From: Candidatus Thalassarchaeaceae archaeon
GTDB lineage: Archaea > Thermoplasmatota > Poseidoniia > Poseidoniales > Thalassarchaeaceae
Assembly (NCBI GenBank): GCA_029250425.1
Contig: JAQXFF010000189.1
Location: forward strand, 1 to 14,126
Length of the DNA stretch: 14,126 nucleotides
Direction: 5' to 3'
Part shown: piece after piece, positions 1-6,782 of the stretch
How positions within the stretch are numbered: position 1 is the stretch's first letter
Layout of the letters: the number at the start of each line of letters is the position of its first letter
Made by a program: the position numbers and the translations under genes
The notes under the pieces: model-generated
What the model was told of the DNA's origin: nothing
What the model saw: the letters and a program-made list of their open reading frames with translations, nothing else
Databases searched by the model: none

Positions 1-14
1 GAGAACCAACACTC

Positions 15-626
15 ATGTCGGGAGACGGTGTGGAGATTGAGTATCGATTCTTCGTCCCGGACCCTGCCGTTCTCCCCCCCCTGGGCAGAGGCGGAAAAAT
101 CATTCAATGTTATCTCCCTAAATGGAAAATTGAAATTGTGAAGGACAATCTTGCCTTCGATGGTAGAATCTTGGTTCGGAATCTAAAAAGAGATGTTAAG
201 GGTCAATTATCAACCCTAATTGAAACAGCCAATATTACTCCTCGAATTCGTTTAATGGATGATGTGGCATTTGTCACAGTCAAAGGACCTGTGGTTGATT
301 ATGTGCGTGCTGAGTGGGAATTTGAAGTGATGAAAGAGGATGTTCAAGATTTGGTTACGTCCTTTCGGTTCCCACATGTTATGAAAAAACGCTATCTGGT
401 TCCCGCAGAAAATGACTTGTTTTGGGAAATTGACTTCTTTGAAGGGGACAATCAGGGGTTGGTCATGGCTGAACTAGAGGTTCCCTCTGCTGACCATGAA
501 TTCTCCCGTCCTGGGTGGTTGGGGAGAGATGTAACTACTGATGACAGGTTTGGCAACGGCTCACTGGCACGAGACCCGTGGTGTGATTGGAAAGAAGATG
601 TTCCACATCTTATGGTGCCCAACTGA
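15..626 (+). CDS. CYTH-domain (triphosphate tunnel metalloenzyme-like) protein
   Basis: This 203-residue protein looks like a CYTH superfamily member. The family (class IV adenylate cyclases, thiamine triphosphatases, inorganic triphosphatases) binds triphosphates and divalent metal inside a beta barrel. The N-terminal signature reads VEIEYRFFV (residues 6-14), an ExExR form of the usual ExExK. Later strands fit the fold: R77 and R79 in TPRIRL, K90 in VTVKGP, E100/E102/E104 in RAEWEFEV, K125/R126, D140 in FWEIDFFEG, and E153/E155 in MAELEV. The C-terminal part (PGWLGRDVT, then NGSLA) matches the NE0059-like bacterial subgroup. About 40 residues (36-76) separate the QCYLP strand from the RxR strand, longer than I would expect. 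The ATG at 15 follows no visible Shine-Dalgarno, and little upstream sequence is available. The 3' end overlaps the convergent aminotransferase gene by 17 bases. Family assignment is firm; the substrate is unknown, with inorganic triphosphate a reasonable guess. Confidence 0.85.
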   Translation: MSGDGVEIEYRFFVPDPAVLPPLGRGGKIIQCYLPKWKIEIVKDNLAFDGRILVRNLKRDVKGQLSTLIETANITPRIRLMDDVAFVTVKGPVVDYVRAEWEFEVMKEDVQDLVTSFRFPHVMKKRYLVPAENDLFWEIDFFEGDNQGLVMAELEVPSADHEFSRPGWLGRDVTTDDRFGNGSLARDPWCDWKEDVPHLMVPN

Positions 627-1707
627 GAACAGCGTCAATGACGCGTTGGACCTCTTCATCCGTTAACAATGGCATCACGGGGATGCTAACAATGTCGTCA
701 CAAACTGCTTCAGTATATTCGAGTGTGCCGCGCTGGCCTTGTGGGTGTTCCGAATATACTGGTTGGAGGTGGCAAGGGATAGGGTAGTGGATCCCTGTTG
801 AAATATTCATTGAATCCATGTGTGCCTGGAATGATTTCCGGTCTCCAACTCGAACTACATATTGGTGCCACGCGTGAATTGCACCATCGCGAACCTTGGG
901 TGTTTTGAGATGGTTGAGAGTCGCAAACGCTGCTGAATATCTTGCAGCGATTTCATTGCGGCGAGCAACCCATTCATCGAGATGCTTGAGTTGTATTCGG
1001 CCGATGCCACATTGAATTTCTGAAAGACGGAAATTTGTACCGAGCACGTCGTTACGATACTTGTCCGAACGACCATGATCAATGAATGTCGACACACGTT
1101 GAACCAAGTCTTCGCGGTTGGTGAGGATTGCTCCGCCGTCGCCCCCCACGGCCATATTTTTACTCGGGAAGAATGAGAATGTCGCAATGTCTCCAAATGA
1201 GCCGGCGCGCTTTCCATTCAATGATGTCCCGTGGGCCTGAGCTGAATCTTCGATGATTGGAATACCATGCTTCTTGGCGAGGGTGAAGACTTCAGAATCG
1301 ATGGGTTGACCGTACAAATGAACTCCAATGATAGCCTTGGTTCGGGGTGTGATAGCTGCTTCGACTGCCTCCTTGTCAAGTGTGTAGTAGTCCTCTTCAA
1401 TTTCAACGAATACCGGAACTGCTCCGACCAAGGAAATGCAGGTTGCGCTTGCAATGTATGTGTGACTTGGGACGATGACCTCATCTCCATGACCTACATC
1501 AAGTGAATGTAGAGCCGCGATTAGAGCAACTGATCCATTACTGCAAGGTGTCCCGGAAAGTGCTCCACAATATGCTGCCCATTCAGCGCCAAATGCCTTC
1601 GACTCTGGTCCTTTGATCCAGTACCCTGATGCGAGAATTTTATTCGCAGTTTCAAGCATTTCGTCGTTGATGAACATTCGACCCATGGGGACTCGTTCGG
1701 CGGTCAT
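610..1707 (-). CDS. DegT/DnrJ/EryC1/StrS-family PLP aminotransferase
   Basis: This is a 365-residue, full-length fold-type I PLP enzyme of the DegT/DnrJ/EryC1/StrS family, which transfers an amino group, usually from glutamate, to keto-sugar nucleotides for surface glycans or glycoprotein sugars. Visible landmarks are CSNGSVAL (55-62, cofactor phosphate region), IIEDSAQAHG (151-160, with D154 contacting the PLP ring nitrogen and Q157), and SFFPSKNMAVGGDGGA (178-193), where K183 is the expected Schiff-base lysine. The downstream RLSEIQCGIG and the C-terminal HAWHQYVV segments are also typical. The start is the ATG at 1707; the Met at residue 8 (1686) is a credible alternative closer to the usual family N-terminus. 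No glycosyltransferase or nucleotide-sugar gene lies nearby, so the substrate cannot be read from context. The stop (TAA, 610-612) lies inside the convergent CYTH gene. Family confidence is high; the exact sugar is not known. Confidence 0.93.
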   Translation of the reverse strand: MTAERVPMGRMFINDEMLETANKILASGYWIKGPESKAFGAEWAAYCGALSGTPCSNGSVALIAALHSLDVGHGDEVIVPSHTYIASATCISLVGAVPVFVEIEEDYYTLDKEAVEAAITPRTKAIIGVHLYGQPIDSEVFTLAKKHGIPIIEDSAQAHGTSLNGKRAGSFGDIATFSFFPSKNMAVGGDGGAILTNREDLVQRVSTFIDHGRSDKYRNDVLGTNFRLSEIQCGIGRIQLKHLDEWVARRNEIAARYSAAFATLNHLKTPKVRDGAIHAWHQYVVRVGDRKSFQAHMDSMNISTGIHYPIPCHLQPVYSEHPQGQRGTLEYTEAVCDDIVSIPVMPLLTDEEVQRVIDAVLSWAP

Positions 1708-1778
1708 CTGGTGGGAGCGGGGATGTAACCCCTACTTGAGAAAGGCGGCTTCATAATCGTCTACTCAGACCCCGTCGC

Positions 1779-1788
1779 TTTGATAAGA
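1779..1788 (+). promoter_or_regulatory. Possible TATA-like box for tRNA-Leu
   Basis: The sequence tttgataaga lies 27-36 bases before the mature 5' end of the tRNA. That spacing suits an archaeal TATA box with a short or absent leader. The match to the archaeal TTTAWATA consensus is partial and no BRE is obvious, so this is tentative. The rest of 1708-1814 shows nothing else convincing. Confidence 0.25.
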
Positions 1789-1814
1789 AAGTGGTCGGTC
1801 GCTGGAACGCTCTT

Positions 1815-1901
1815 GCAGAGGTTGCCAAGCTTGGTCAACGGCGCTGGGATGAGGTCCCAGTCCTCAGTGGTTCGCAGGTTCAAATCCTGCCCTCTGCACC
1901 A
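1815..1901 (+). tRNA. tRNA-Leu, anticodon GAG
   Basis: The cloverleaf can be folded by hand. Acceptor GCAGAGG (1815-1821) pairs with CCTCTGC (1891-1897). The D stem is GCC/GGC (1824-1826 with 1840-1842). The anticodon stem CTGGG/CCCAG (1844-1848 with 1856-1860) encloses the loop ATGAGGT, placing GAG at 1851-1853, which reads CUU/CUC leucine codons. A 13-base variable region (1861-1873) makes it class II, as expected for leucine. The T arm is GCAGG-TTCAAAT-CCTGC (1874-1890). Discriminator A (1898) is followed by an encoded CCA (1899-1901). No intron is present. All stems are perfect, so the gene should be functional. Confidence 0.96.
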
Positions 1902-1920
1902 CCATTTTTCCGCATGGTGG
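1899..1920 (+). repeat. Inverted repeat starting in the tRNA CCA end
   Basis: CCACCAT (1899-1905) and ATGGTGG (1914-1920) are perfect 7-bp arms around an 8-base spacer, TTTTCCGC. The left arm begins with the tRNA's own CCA. It could mark a processing or termination point, but the T-run lies in the loop and not after the stem, so it is not a standard intrinsic terminator. Confidence 0.5.
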
Positions 1921-2015
1921 ATGGAATTTCATGTTAAGTGACCGTTTTTCGGGTATTGTTGACCTGTTTGCCGCACACGAATGGTTATGTGACCTGTTCG
2001 TTCGGACTCTTTTTG

Positions 2016-2822
2016 ATGGATGAAGAATGGGGCCATCGAAAGCGAGCCCGGGCTGTTGTTCGGGGCGTCTCTGTCAACTTTGATCAGGCCATTTCCTCTT
2101 TCTTTGGATCCCATACACCCGATGCGCATTTAGCACAAGTTGCGCATACCGATTATGTCACAGCACTTCGCGAGCAAGGTGTGGCCATCCACGCCCTCCC
2201 TGGATTGGATGATCATCCAGATTGTACGTTTGTAGAAGATGCTGCGATTGTCGTAGGGAATGCCGTGGTAATCCCCTTCATGGGCCACCCTTCTCGTGAG
2301 GGGGAACAGGTTGCTGTGCGGGAATTGCTTGCTGAGCATCTCGAAATTATTCTGATGCCAGAGGGGGCGACAATGGATGGCGGAGATGTCATTTTCTTTG
2401 ATGATCGGTACTTGTTGGGTCACTCTACACGAACTAATATGGCAGGTATTGCCTTTTTCCAACAAGTTGCTGAAGCACGAGGATTCGATACTATGATCTT
2501 TGAAATCCCTGAATCAACTTTGCATCTGACAACCATTTGTTCCTCGCCCCGTCCAGGCGTCTTAATTACAGCAGAAGGGCATCTGACCCCTGAACAATTA
2601 GGGCCACTAGAAATGGATGGGGTGGAGGTGTTGTGGGTGCCAAATGAGGAAAGCTATGCTGCAAATGTCATCGGTTTTGAAAACGGGACTGTGGTTATCT
2701 CGGCTGGTTATCCCGAAACGAAGCGTGTGTTAGAATCTGCAGGTTTTACGACTAGAGATGTTGAGATGAGTCAGATTCGAGCCGCTGATGGTAGTCTAAC
2801 TTGCTGCTCTATTTTCTTCTGA
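2016..2822 (+). CDS. Dimethylarginine dimethylaminohydrolase (DDAH) family hydrolase
   Basis: This protein of about 268 residues belongs to the DDAH branch of the guanidino-group-modifying (pentein) superfamily. DDAHs hydrolyse N-omega-methylated arginines to citrulline plus methylamines, in the cytosol. Numbering from the ATG at 2016, the landmarks are ARAVVRGVS (11-19), substrate-gripping FVED (E74, D75), EGATMDGGDV (116-125), STRTN with R139, catalytic His in STLHLTT (H170), and the nucleophile Cys in DGSLTCCSIFF (C263 or C264), like the TCCS ending of animal DDAHs. An upstream in-frame GTG at 1938 would add 26 residues of no family character, so the ATG is preferred. TTATGT at 1984-1989 may be a weak TATA element about 27-32 bases ahead. 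It sits on the same strand as the M28 peptidase gene. The physiological substrate might be free methylarginine from protein turnover; a related deiminase activity cannot be ruled out. Confidence 0.9.
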   Translation: MDEEWGHRKRARAVVRGVSVNFDQAISSFFGSHTPDAHLAQVAHTDYVTALREQGVAIHALPGLDDHPDCTFVEDAAIVVGNAVVIPFMGHPSREGEQVAVRELLAEHLEIILMPEGATMDGGDVIFFDDRYLLGHSTRTNMAGIAFFQQVAEARGFDTMIFEIPESTLHLTTICSSPRPGVLITAEGHLTPEQLGPLEMDGVEVLWVPNEESYAANVIGFENGTVVISAGYPETKRVLESAGFTTRDVEMSQIRAADGSLTCCSIFF

Positions 2823-2823
2823 A

Positions 2824-2842
2824 TAGGTCGCTATGCGACCTA
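2824..2842 (+). repeat. Perfect 8-bp hairpin just after the DDAH stop
   Basis: TAGGTCGC (2824-2831) and GCGACCTA (2835-2842) flank a 3-base loop, TAT, starting one base after the DDAH stop codon. A second, mutually exclusive stem is possible: CTACG (2840-2844) with CGTAG (2851-2855). No T-run follows either. It may protect or end the DDAH message, or structure the leader of the peptidase gene. Confidence 0.55.
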
Positions 2843-2902
2843 CGCCCACACGTAGCGCACGCGAGCGGTGGTTTCAACAAGGCAATGGGGGTCCCGGTTT
2901 TG

Positions 2903-4546
2903 ATGCGTAGGAGTCCATTGCCGATGCTTCTGGTGCTGCTCATGTTGGGTGCAAGCATTCAGGGCTGTTTTGGTGAGGATGATGTGGTGTTGGCTTCAGC
3001 GAGCGATTTGGATATATCTCCTGAACCATTGACAGGTGGTGTCTTTCAAAGCGTTCACTTTCATGCTGATAAGGCAATGAGGGTGCTCATACCATACTTG
3101 GTTCTCCAACCAGATACTGGATTTGTTCAGAATGGTACCATTCTTGATTTGGGTGATGGCCAAGAAGATGAATTGACGATTTTGATTCCACCCCGTGCTG
3201 CAGAATTTGCAGTATTAATCGGTGAGCCAGGTCGTGATTTCTTTCCAATTCGTGAAGGAAATATTTCCTGGACAACGTGGGCTTCCCAGGGGATGAGTGT
3301 ATCACGTGGTGTGCAAATTATTGATGCTGAGCGCGAGGGGGGGTTGCCCCAATTATCCAACAGTACAGAATCTGGTGGGCCTGTCGCCATTCGTTTTGCT
3401 GAGATTATGCGTCCAATGGCTGCAAATGTACCGATAGAGGAAGGTGGTGCCCACAGTACTGGCCTTGTTGCAGGAAAGCGAACATATGACACTCTTTCAT
3501 TCATCACCGACGACAGTTTGTCGGCTTTTGATGTAGATTTGGCTGTAGGATACTTGGATCGTTGGGCTGGACAGGGGAACCCTGCATACGAAGATGCGGC
3601 CAATTGGGTCAAGGCCACACTCGAATCATTCGGATATGATGATGTTCGACATCACCGATTCCAATATACTGAAAGTAATCCTGAAGCATACAATATCTGT
3701 GCTTACAAACAGGGATATGAGTTTCCAGATGAATGGATGGTGATTGGTTCTCACTTTGATATCGCGCCAATGATTGTGGTCAACGATCCTTCTTCGGGGA
3801 CGCCGCGAGGATACGGTACCCGGGTTGGTGCATACGACAACACTGTGGGGACTTCGGTCAATCTGAATATGGCTGAAGCATTGTTTGATGTCCCTACGCG
3901 ACGAGGAATTGTGTTCTGTTTCTGGAGTAGTGAAGAAGGTGGTAAACGTGGGAGTGAGTCTTGGGTGCATGACTTGCCGGATGATATTTTGATTACAAAT
4001 TACATCAATATCGACATGGGTGGGGTGAATTGGCCAGGAAATGGAACCCCTTCTGATCGGACTGACAACAATGGGGGTGGTTCGTACCCCGCCAGTTCGG
4101 AAAATTGGCCCTTCCGGGTTTACATTGGTCCTGATACTGATGAGAACACCATCAATCAACCAGAAATGGTGTATCTAGCTGAATGGTTGGCTGGAGATGC
4201 TTTGGGTGTTGAAGAGCAGTTGGCGGTACTCAATGGCGAATTGAAAGCAGACTGGGCCGCAAAGGGTGAGCCGGGGGTAATCATCAATGAAGCAACAACA
4301 GCACGTAGTGACCATGCATCATTCCAAGAAATCGATACTGTGACTGTTGGGTTCGGGGGCCTTGTAGATGGGTACGATTGTTATCATCAAACATGCGATA
4401 CTGTTGAAGAGATGGAATATTGGATGGAAAACGATTACGGAACAGGAACGGAAAACCTCGTCAACTCAATCGACTTGATGACTTGGTATGGAACCATGAT
4501 TTTCCTGCACCTAGATCATCAACCAATCTTGAATTCATACTTGTAA
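2903..4546 (+). CDS. Secreted lipoprotein M28-family zinc peptidase
   Basis: This is a predicted exported, lipid-anchored M28 metallopeptidase of about 547 residues, probably an aminopeptidase acting outside the cell on peptides. From the ATG at 2903 the N-terminus has Arg-Arg, a hydrophobic core (MLLVLLMLGA) and IQGC, a lipobox-like site with C22 as the anchored residue. Residues of about 30-190 form an unassigned, probably beta-rich module with Asn-X-Ser/Thr sites. The catalytic domain follows, with all expected M28 metal and catalytic residues: H284 (GSHFD), bridging D312 (AYDN), general base E344 and ligand E345 (SSEEGG), D371 (NIDMGG) and H495 (CYHQTCDT), plus SDHASF. The ATG at 2885 is an alternative start that only lengthens the n-region. 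Its stop touches the stop of the convergent site-2-protease gene. Family call is firm; specificity is unknown. Confidence 0.92.
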   Translation: MRRSPLPMLLVLLMLGASIQGCFGEDDVVLASASDLDISPEPLTGGVFQSVHFHADKAMRVLIPYLVLQPDTGFVQNGTILDLGDGQEDELTILIPPRAAEFAVLIGEPGRDFFPIREGNISWTTWASQGMSVSRGVQIIDAEREGGLPQLSNSTESGGPVAIRFAEIMRPMAANVPIEEGGAHSTGLVAGKRTYDTLSFITDDSLSAFDVDLAVGYLDRWAGQGNPAYEDAANWVKATLESFGYDDVRHHRFQYTESNPEAYNICAYKQGYEFPDEWMVIGSHFDIAPMIVVNDPSSGTPRGYGTRVGAYDNTVGTSVNLNMAEALFDVPTRRGIVFCFWSSEEGGKRGSESWVHDLPDDILITNYINIDMGGVNWPGNGTPSDRTDNNGGGSYPASSENWPFRVYIGPDTDENTINQPEMVYLAEWLAGDALGVEEQLAVLNGELKADWAAKGEPGVIINEATTARSDHASFQEIDTVTVGFGGLVDGYDCYHQTCDTVEEMEYWMENDYGTGTENLVNSIDLMTWYGTMIFLHLDHQPILNSYL

Positions 4547-5395
4547 TCAACCAAGTAAAATTGTTTGGCCTGCCGTGAACATGGTTAGGTAAACTAATCC
4601 AGCGAATATTGCAAGGAATGTCCAGAATACTGGTTCTGACCAGTTCTTGATTTTTCGTCCATCCAATGGGCCGAATGGAAGCATGTTGAATGCCCCGAGT
4701 ATGGAATTTGCAACCATCCATAGGGAGATAATTGTAGTTACAATCCCTGCTCCTTGCAACAATATAAATGCAGGCAGGCCCATCAACCAGAGAATTAGAT
4801 TAGAGGCTGGTCCAGCCAATGCTATCATACCATTTTGTCTACGATTAACGTTGCCTGCAACCATTACTGCACCTGGGGCCATGAACAAAAACCCAATGAA
4901 AAGAGCAATCAAAACACCCGTTCGTAAGCCACCCGGATCAGCTCTAAATTCGGCCCAACAACCATAATGTCTGGCTGCAAATTTGTGAGCCAATTCGTGA
5001 ATAATAAATGCGGGACCGAATGCCACCAACCCTAGGATGAAAAATAATGGTATGCTCCAAAGTAAATCGGCACCCAACCCCATCATGCCGCCAAGAATGC
5101 CGCCGTTGAAAACAAACGCTAACCCAAGGGAGAATGCTGCAAGAGATATTGCGAGATCTCGAATCTCGGTCTTTGAAAAGTGCCAGAATGAGCCCGTGTG
5201 CAGTACGGGCGCTGGGCGGAAAGCTTGAGTGAAGCCTCGGTTGAATGGGCTGAATTGTACCTGTACAACCCTTGGGCCTGTGTGTGCGCGCCAATTACCG
5301 TCATCTCTAGCCCTTGAATGAGATGCGGGTCGAACAGGCTTGGCGAATGGGTCATCCTCAACCAAATCAGTTCGAGGTTTGCGCGAATCGTCCAT
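4547..5395 (-). CDS. Site-2-protease-like (M50) membrane metalloprotease
   Basis: This is a membrane zinc protease of the M50/site-2 protease group, about 282 residues. These enzymes cut substrates within the bilayer. Numbering from the ATG at 5395, a charged soluble N-terminus of roughly 75 residues is followed by several hydrophobic segments. The zinc motif HELAH (H133, E134, H137) sits at a membrane segment. A conserved LAGPASN lies near 194-200, and the third ligand is in NMLPFGPLDGRK, where D245 belongs to the NxxPxxPLDG signature. An in-frame GTG at 5407 would add four residues; the ATG is simpler. The protein lacks an obvious PDZ or CBS domain, so it is a minimal form. Archaeal homologues are mostly uncharacterised and the substrate is unknown. 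The gene is convergent with, and directly abuts, the M28 lipoprotein gene. Confidence 0.9.
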   Translation of the reverse strand: MDDSRKPRTDLVEDDPFAKPVRPASHSRARDDGNWRAHTGPRVVQVQFSPFNRGFTQAFRPAPVLHTGSFWHFSKTEIRDLAISLAAFSLGLAFVFNGGILGGMMGLGADLLWSIPLFFILGLVAFGPAFIIHELAHKFAARHYGCWAEFRADPGGLRTGVLIALFIGFLFMAPGAVMVAGNVNRRQNGMIALAGPASNLILWLMGLPAFILLQGAGIVTTIISLWMVANSILGAFNMLPFGPLDGRKIKNWSEPVFWTFLAIFAGLVYLTMFTAGQTILLG

Positions 5396-5421
5396 GGCCA
5401 CCACCACTTGGAATGAATGCT

Positions 5422-5434
5422 ACCCTTTGAGGGT
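5422..5434. repeat. Short palindrome in divergent promoter region
   Basis: ACCCT and AGGGT are perfect 5-bp arms around TTG, centred between the start of the protease gene (minus strand) and the zinc-ribbon gene (plus strand). It could be a shared operator, but arms this short arise by chance. On the plus strand the right arm also forms a GAGGG just before an alternative GTG start at 5437. Confidence 0.3.
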
Positions 5435-5481
5435 TCGTGGATGGGGATGTTTCATGCATAGGGTCTGTCCGTGTCGTGGCG

Positions 5482-6159
5482 ATGTCACTGCCCCGGCGAG
5501 CGATGAGTGACATGGGTCTCGCTGTTTGTTGCTTGATGTGTGATGCGCCGGATGATGCTGGCTCCCCCCGCTGCAAAGGTTGTATTTCCAAACATGGGAA
5601 AGTCCGTGAAAGGCTTGCTCGAGGTGATGATGCTGTATCACGCTGGGGTCAAGAGTTGTTGGCTATGATGGCCAATCCTCAACGATATGATCATGATGAT
5701 GTTCATGGACCTGTATTACAAGGATATGTTCGATTGCTGAGTACCCATGAAGGACCCAGAGTTGCACCAACCCAGGATGAAATTGATTCGTTGTTTGCGG
5801 CCGCTAAAGCACGCCCTAAGGGTTCTCTAATTCGAGATATGGCGAACCGTAACCCTTGGAGAAATGCACCACCGAGTGCAAGGGTGGCGCGGGCGATGTC
5901 GGATGATATGCATGAAATAGAAGGGGTGGATGTTGGTAAGCGAACGGTACCCAGCCGCGAGATAGAGGGGGTGGATCGGTCGGATCGAGTCGGTGAAGAT
6001 GCTGTGCTGACTGACAGGGTGGCTGCCAATGTCGCCACACAAGATGTTCCTGAGGATTTGAAAGATGTTCTCGTCGATAAACTCATGGCGAAGAGTAAAG
6101 CCAAGCGAGACAAACTCTCTGACGCAATGGAAGGACTTGATGACCTTCTCGATGATTGA
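5482..6159 (+). CDS. Unrecognised zinc-ribbon protein
   Basis: I do not recognise this protein of about 225 residues. Near its N-terminus it has CLMC followed about a dozen residues later by CKGC, a plausible four-cysteine zinc ribbon, then a basic stretch (KHGKVRERL). The middle is mixed and partly low-complexity, with EIEGVD occurring twice about 15 residues apart. The C-terminus (from VPEDLKDVL) is charged and likely helical, rich in Lys, Asp and Leu, ending in LDDLLDD. No membrane segment or signal peptide is visible. The start is uncertain: ATGs at 5482, 5503 and 5512 and a GTG at 5437 are in frame. I chose 5482 because a TATA-like TTCATGCATA lies about 27 bases upstream; the GTG at 5437 has a possible SD (GAGGG). 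It is divergent from the protease gene. A role in nucleic acid or protein binding is only a guess from the ribbon. Confidence 0.75.
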   Translation: MSLPRRAMSDMGLAVCCLMCDAPDDAGSPRCKGCISKHGKVRERLARGDDAVSRWGQELLAMMANPQRYDHDDVHGPVLQGYVRLLSTHEGPRVAPTQDEIDSLFAAAKARPKGSLIRDMANRNPWRNAPPSARVARAMSDDMHEIEGVDVGKRTVPSREIEGVDRSDRVGEDAVLTDRVAANVATQDVPEDLKDVLVDKLMAKSKAKRDKLSDAMEGLDDLLDD

Positions 6160-6224
6160 TATTCATTCGAGTTTGCTGCCTGTAGCCATCAATGGGATCA
6201 CTATAATCCAAATGCGCTGAAATA

Positions 6225-6728
6225 TTAGTGCAATTGGTTGGTTGGAACGGGTCCGTAGGCATTCGGAATAGCCTCTCCGTCTTCGCAAAACCACACAAGA
6301 AGGAGGATGATTCCCACACATGGAATCAATGCACACAAAAGGTACCACCCACTTTTCCCAGAATCGTGTAACCTTCGGACACCAACTGCCAAAGTAGGTA
6401 GGAAAACTGCCAATTGGAAAAGCAATGAGAACCAAGTGGGGTCTTCAAGTTCCCATCCGAAAAGGGCGCCATCGACGAATCCTAAACCAAGATATGCCAG
6501 CATGGAGAATAGGAAAAACCACCAATATTCTGAGCGGGTTGCCCGGCCCTCAAATCCAGCATAATTGTTGACCAATACACTCTTTACCGCATCGATGAAA
6601 CTCATCATCTGCATTGGTCTGGCCGCCATAATCACCCCTGTTGCACCAAATGGAGAGGTTGTTGCTTGGCCCATTTGTGGGGTTGATTCGCCGATAACGA
6701 CCGTGTCTGGTTGGTATCCAGGTTGCAT
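6225..6728 (-). CDS. DUF805 family small membrane protein
   Basis: This 167-residue protein has about 45 soluble N-terminal residues followed by a DUF805 domain. Family landmarks are FEGRATRSEYWWFFLF (about 59-74), RRLHDSGKSGWYLL (about 118-131) and the C-terminal CEDGEAIPNAYGPVP. Hydrophobic stretches between them suggest three to four membrane segments. DUF805 proteins (YhaH/YhaI type) are widespread in bacteria and their biochemical role is not established. It is the last gene of the minus-strand run, 54 bases after purQ, and probably has its own promoter. The convergent zinc-ribbon gene ends 65 bases away; that gap (6160-6224) shows no feature. Confidence 0.9.
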   Translation of the reverse strand: MQPGYQPDTVVIGESTPQMGQATTSPFGATGVIMAARPMQMMSFIDAVKSVLVNNYAGFEGRATRSEYWWFFLFSMLAYLGLGFVDGALFGWELEDPTWFSLLFQLAVFLPTLAVGVRRLHDSGKSGWYLLCALIPCVGIILLLVWFCEDGEAIPNAYGPVPTNQLH

Positions 6729-6751
6729 GAATGTCGGTTTCGCTTTGAGGT

Positions 6752-6758
6752 CATAAAT
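6752..6758 (-). promoter_or_regulatory. Possible TATA box for the DUF805 gene
   Basis: Read on the minus strand, GATTTATGAC lies about 27 bases before the ATG at 6728, in the purQ-DUF805 gap. The position fits an archaeal promoter of a leaderless transcript, consistent with the lack of an SD before that ATG. The sequence match is partial. Confidence 0.3.
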
Positions 6759-6782
6759 CTTGGGCCGGCGTTACGGTTTGAA

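Noticed and set aside
1815..1920. Integrated element at the tRNA gene
   Set aside because: No integrase gene or duplicated tRNA 3' end is present within the window.
1938..2015. GTG start extending DDAH by 26 residues
   Set aside because: The added segment has no family similarity, no SD or TATA-like element suits it, and the ATG at 2016 gives the usual DDAH length.
2801..2902. Start of the peptidase gene inside the DDAH gene
   Set aside because: It needs a TTG codon and would place 34 odd residues before a clean lipoprotein signal peptide that begins at 2903.
3127..4159. Two long minus-strand open frames (163 and 177 codons) opposite the M28 peptidase gene
   Set aside because: They lie wholly antisense to a gene with intact catalytic motifs, and their translations show no domain features.
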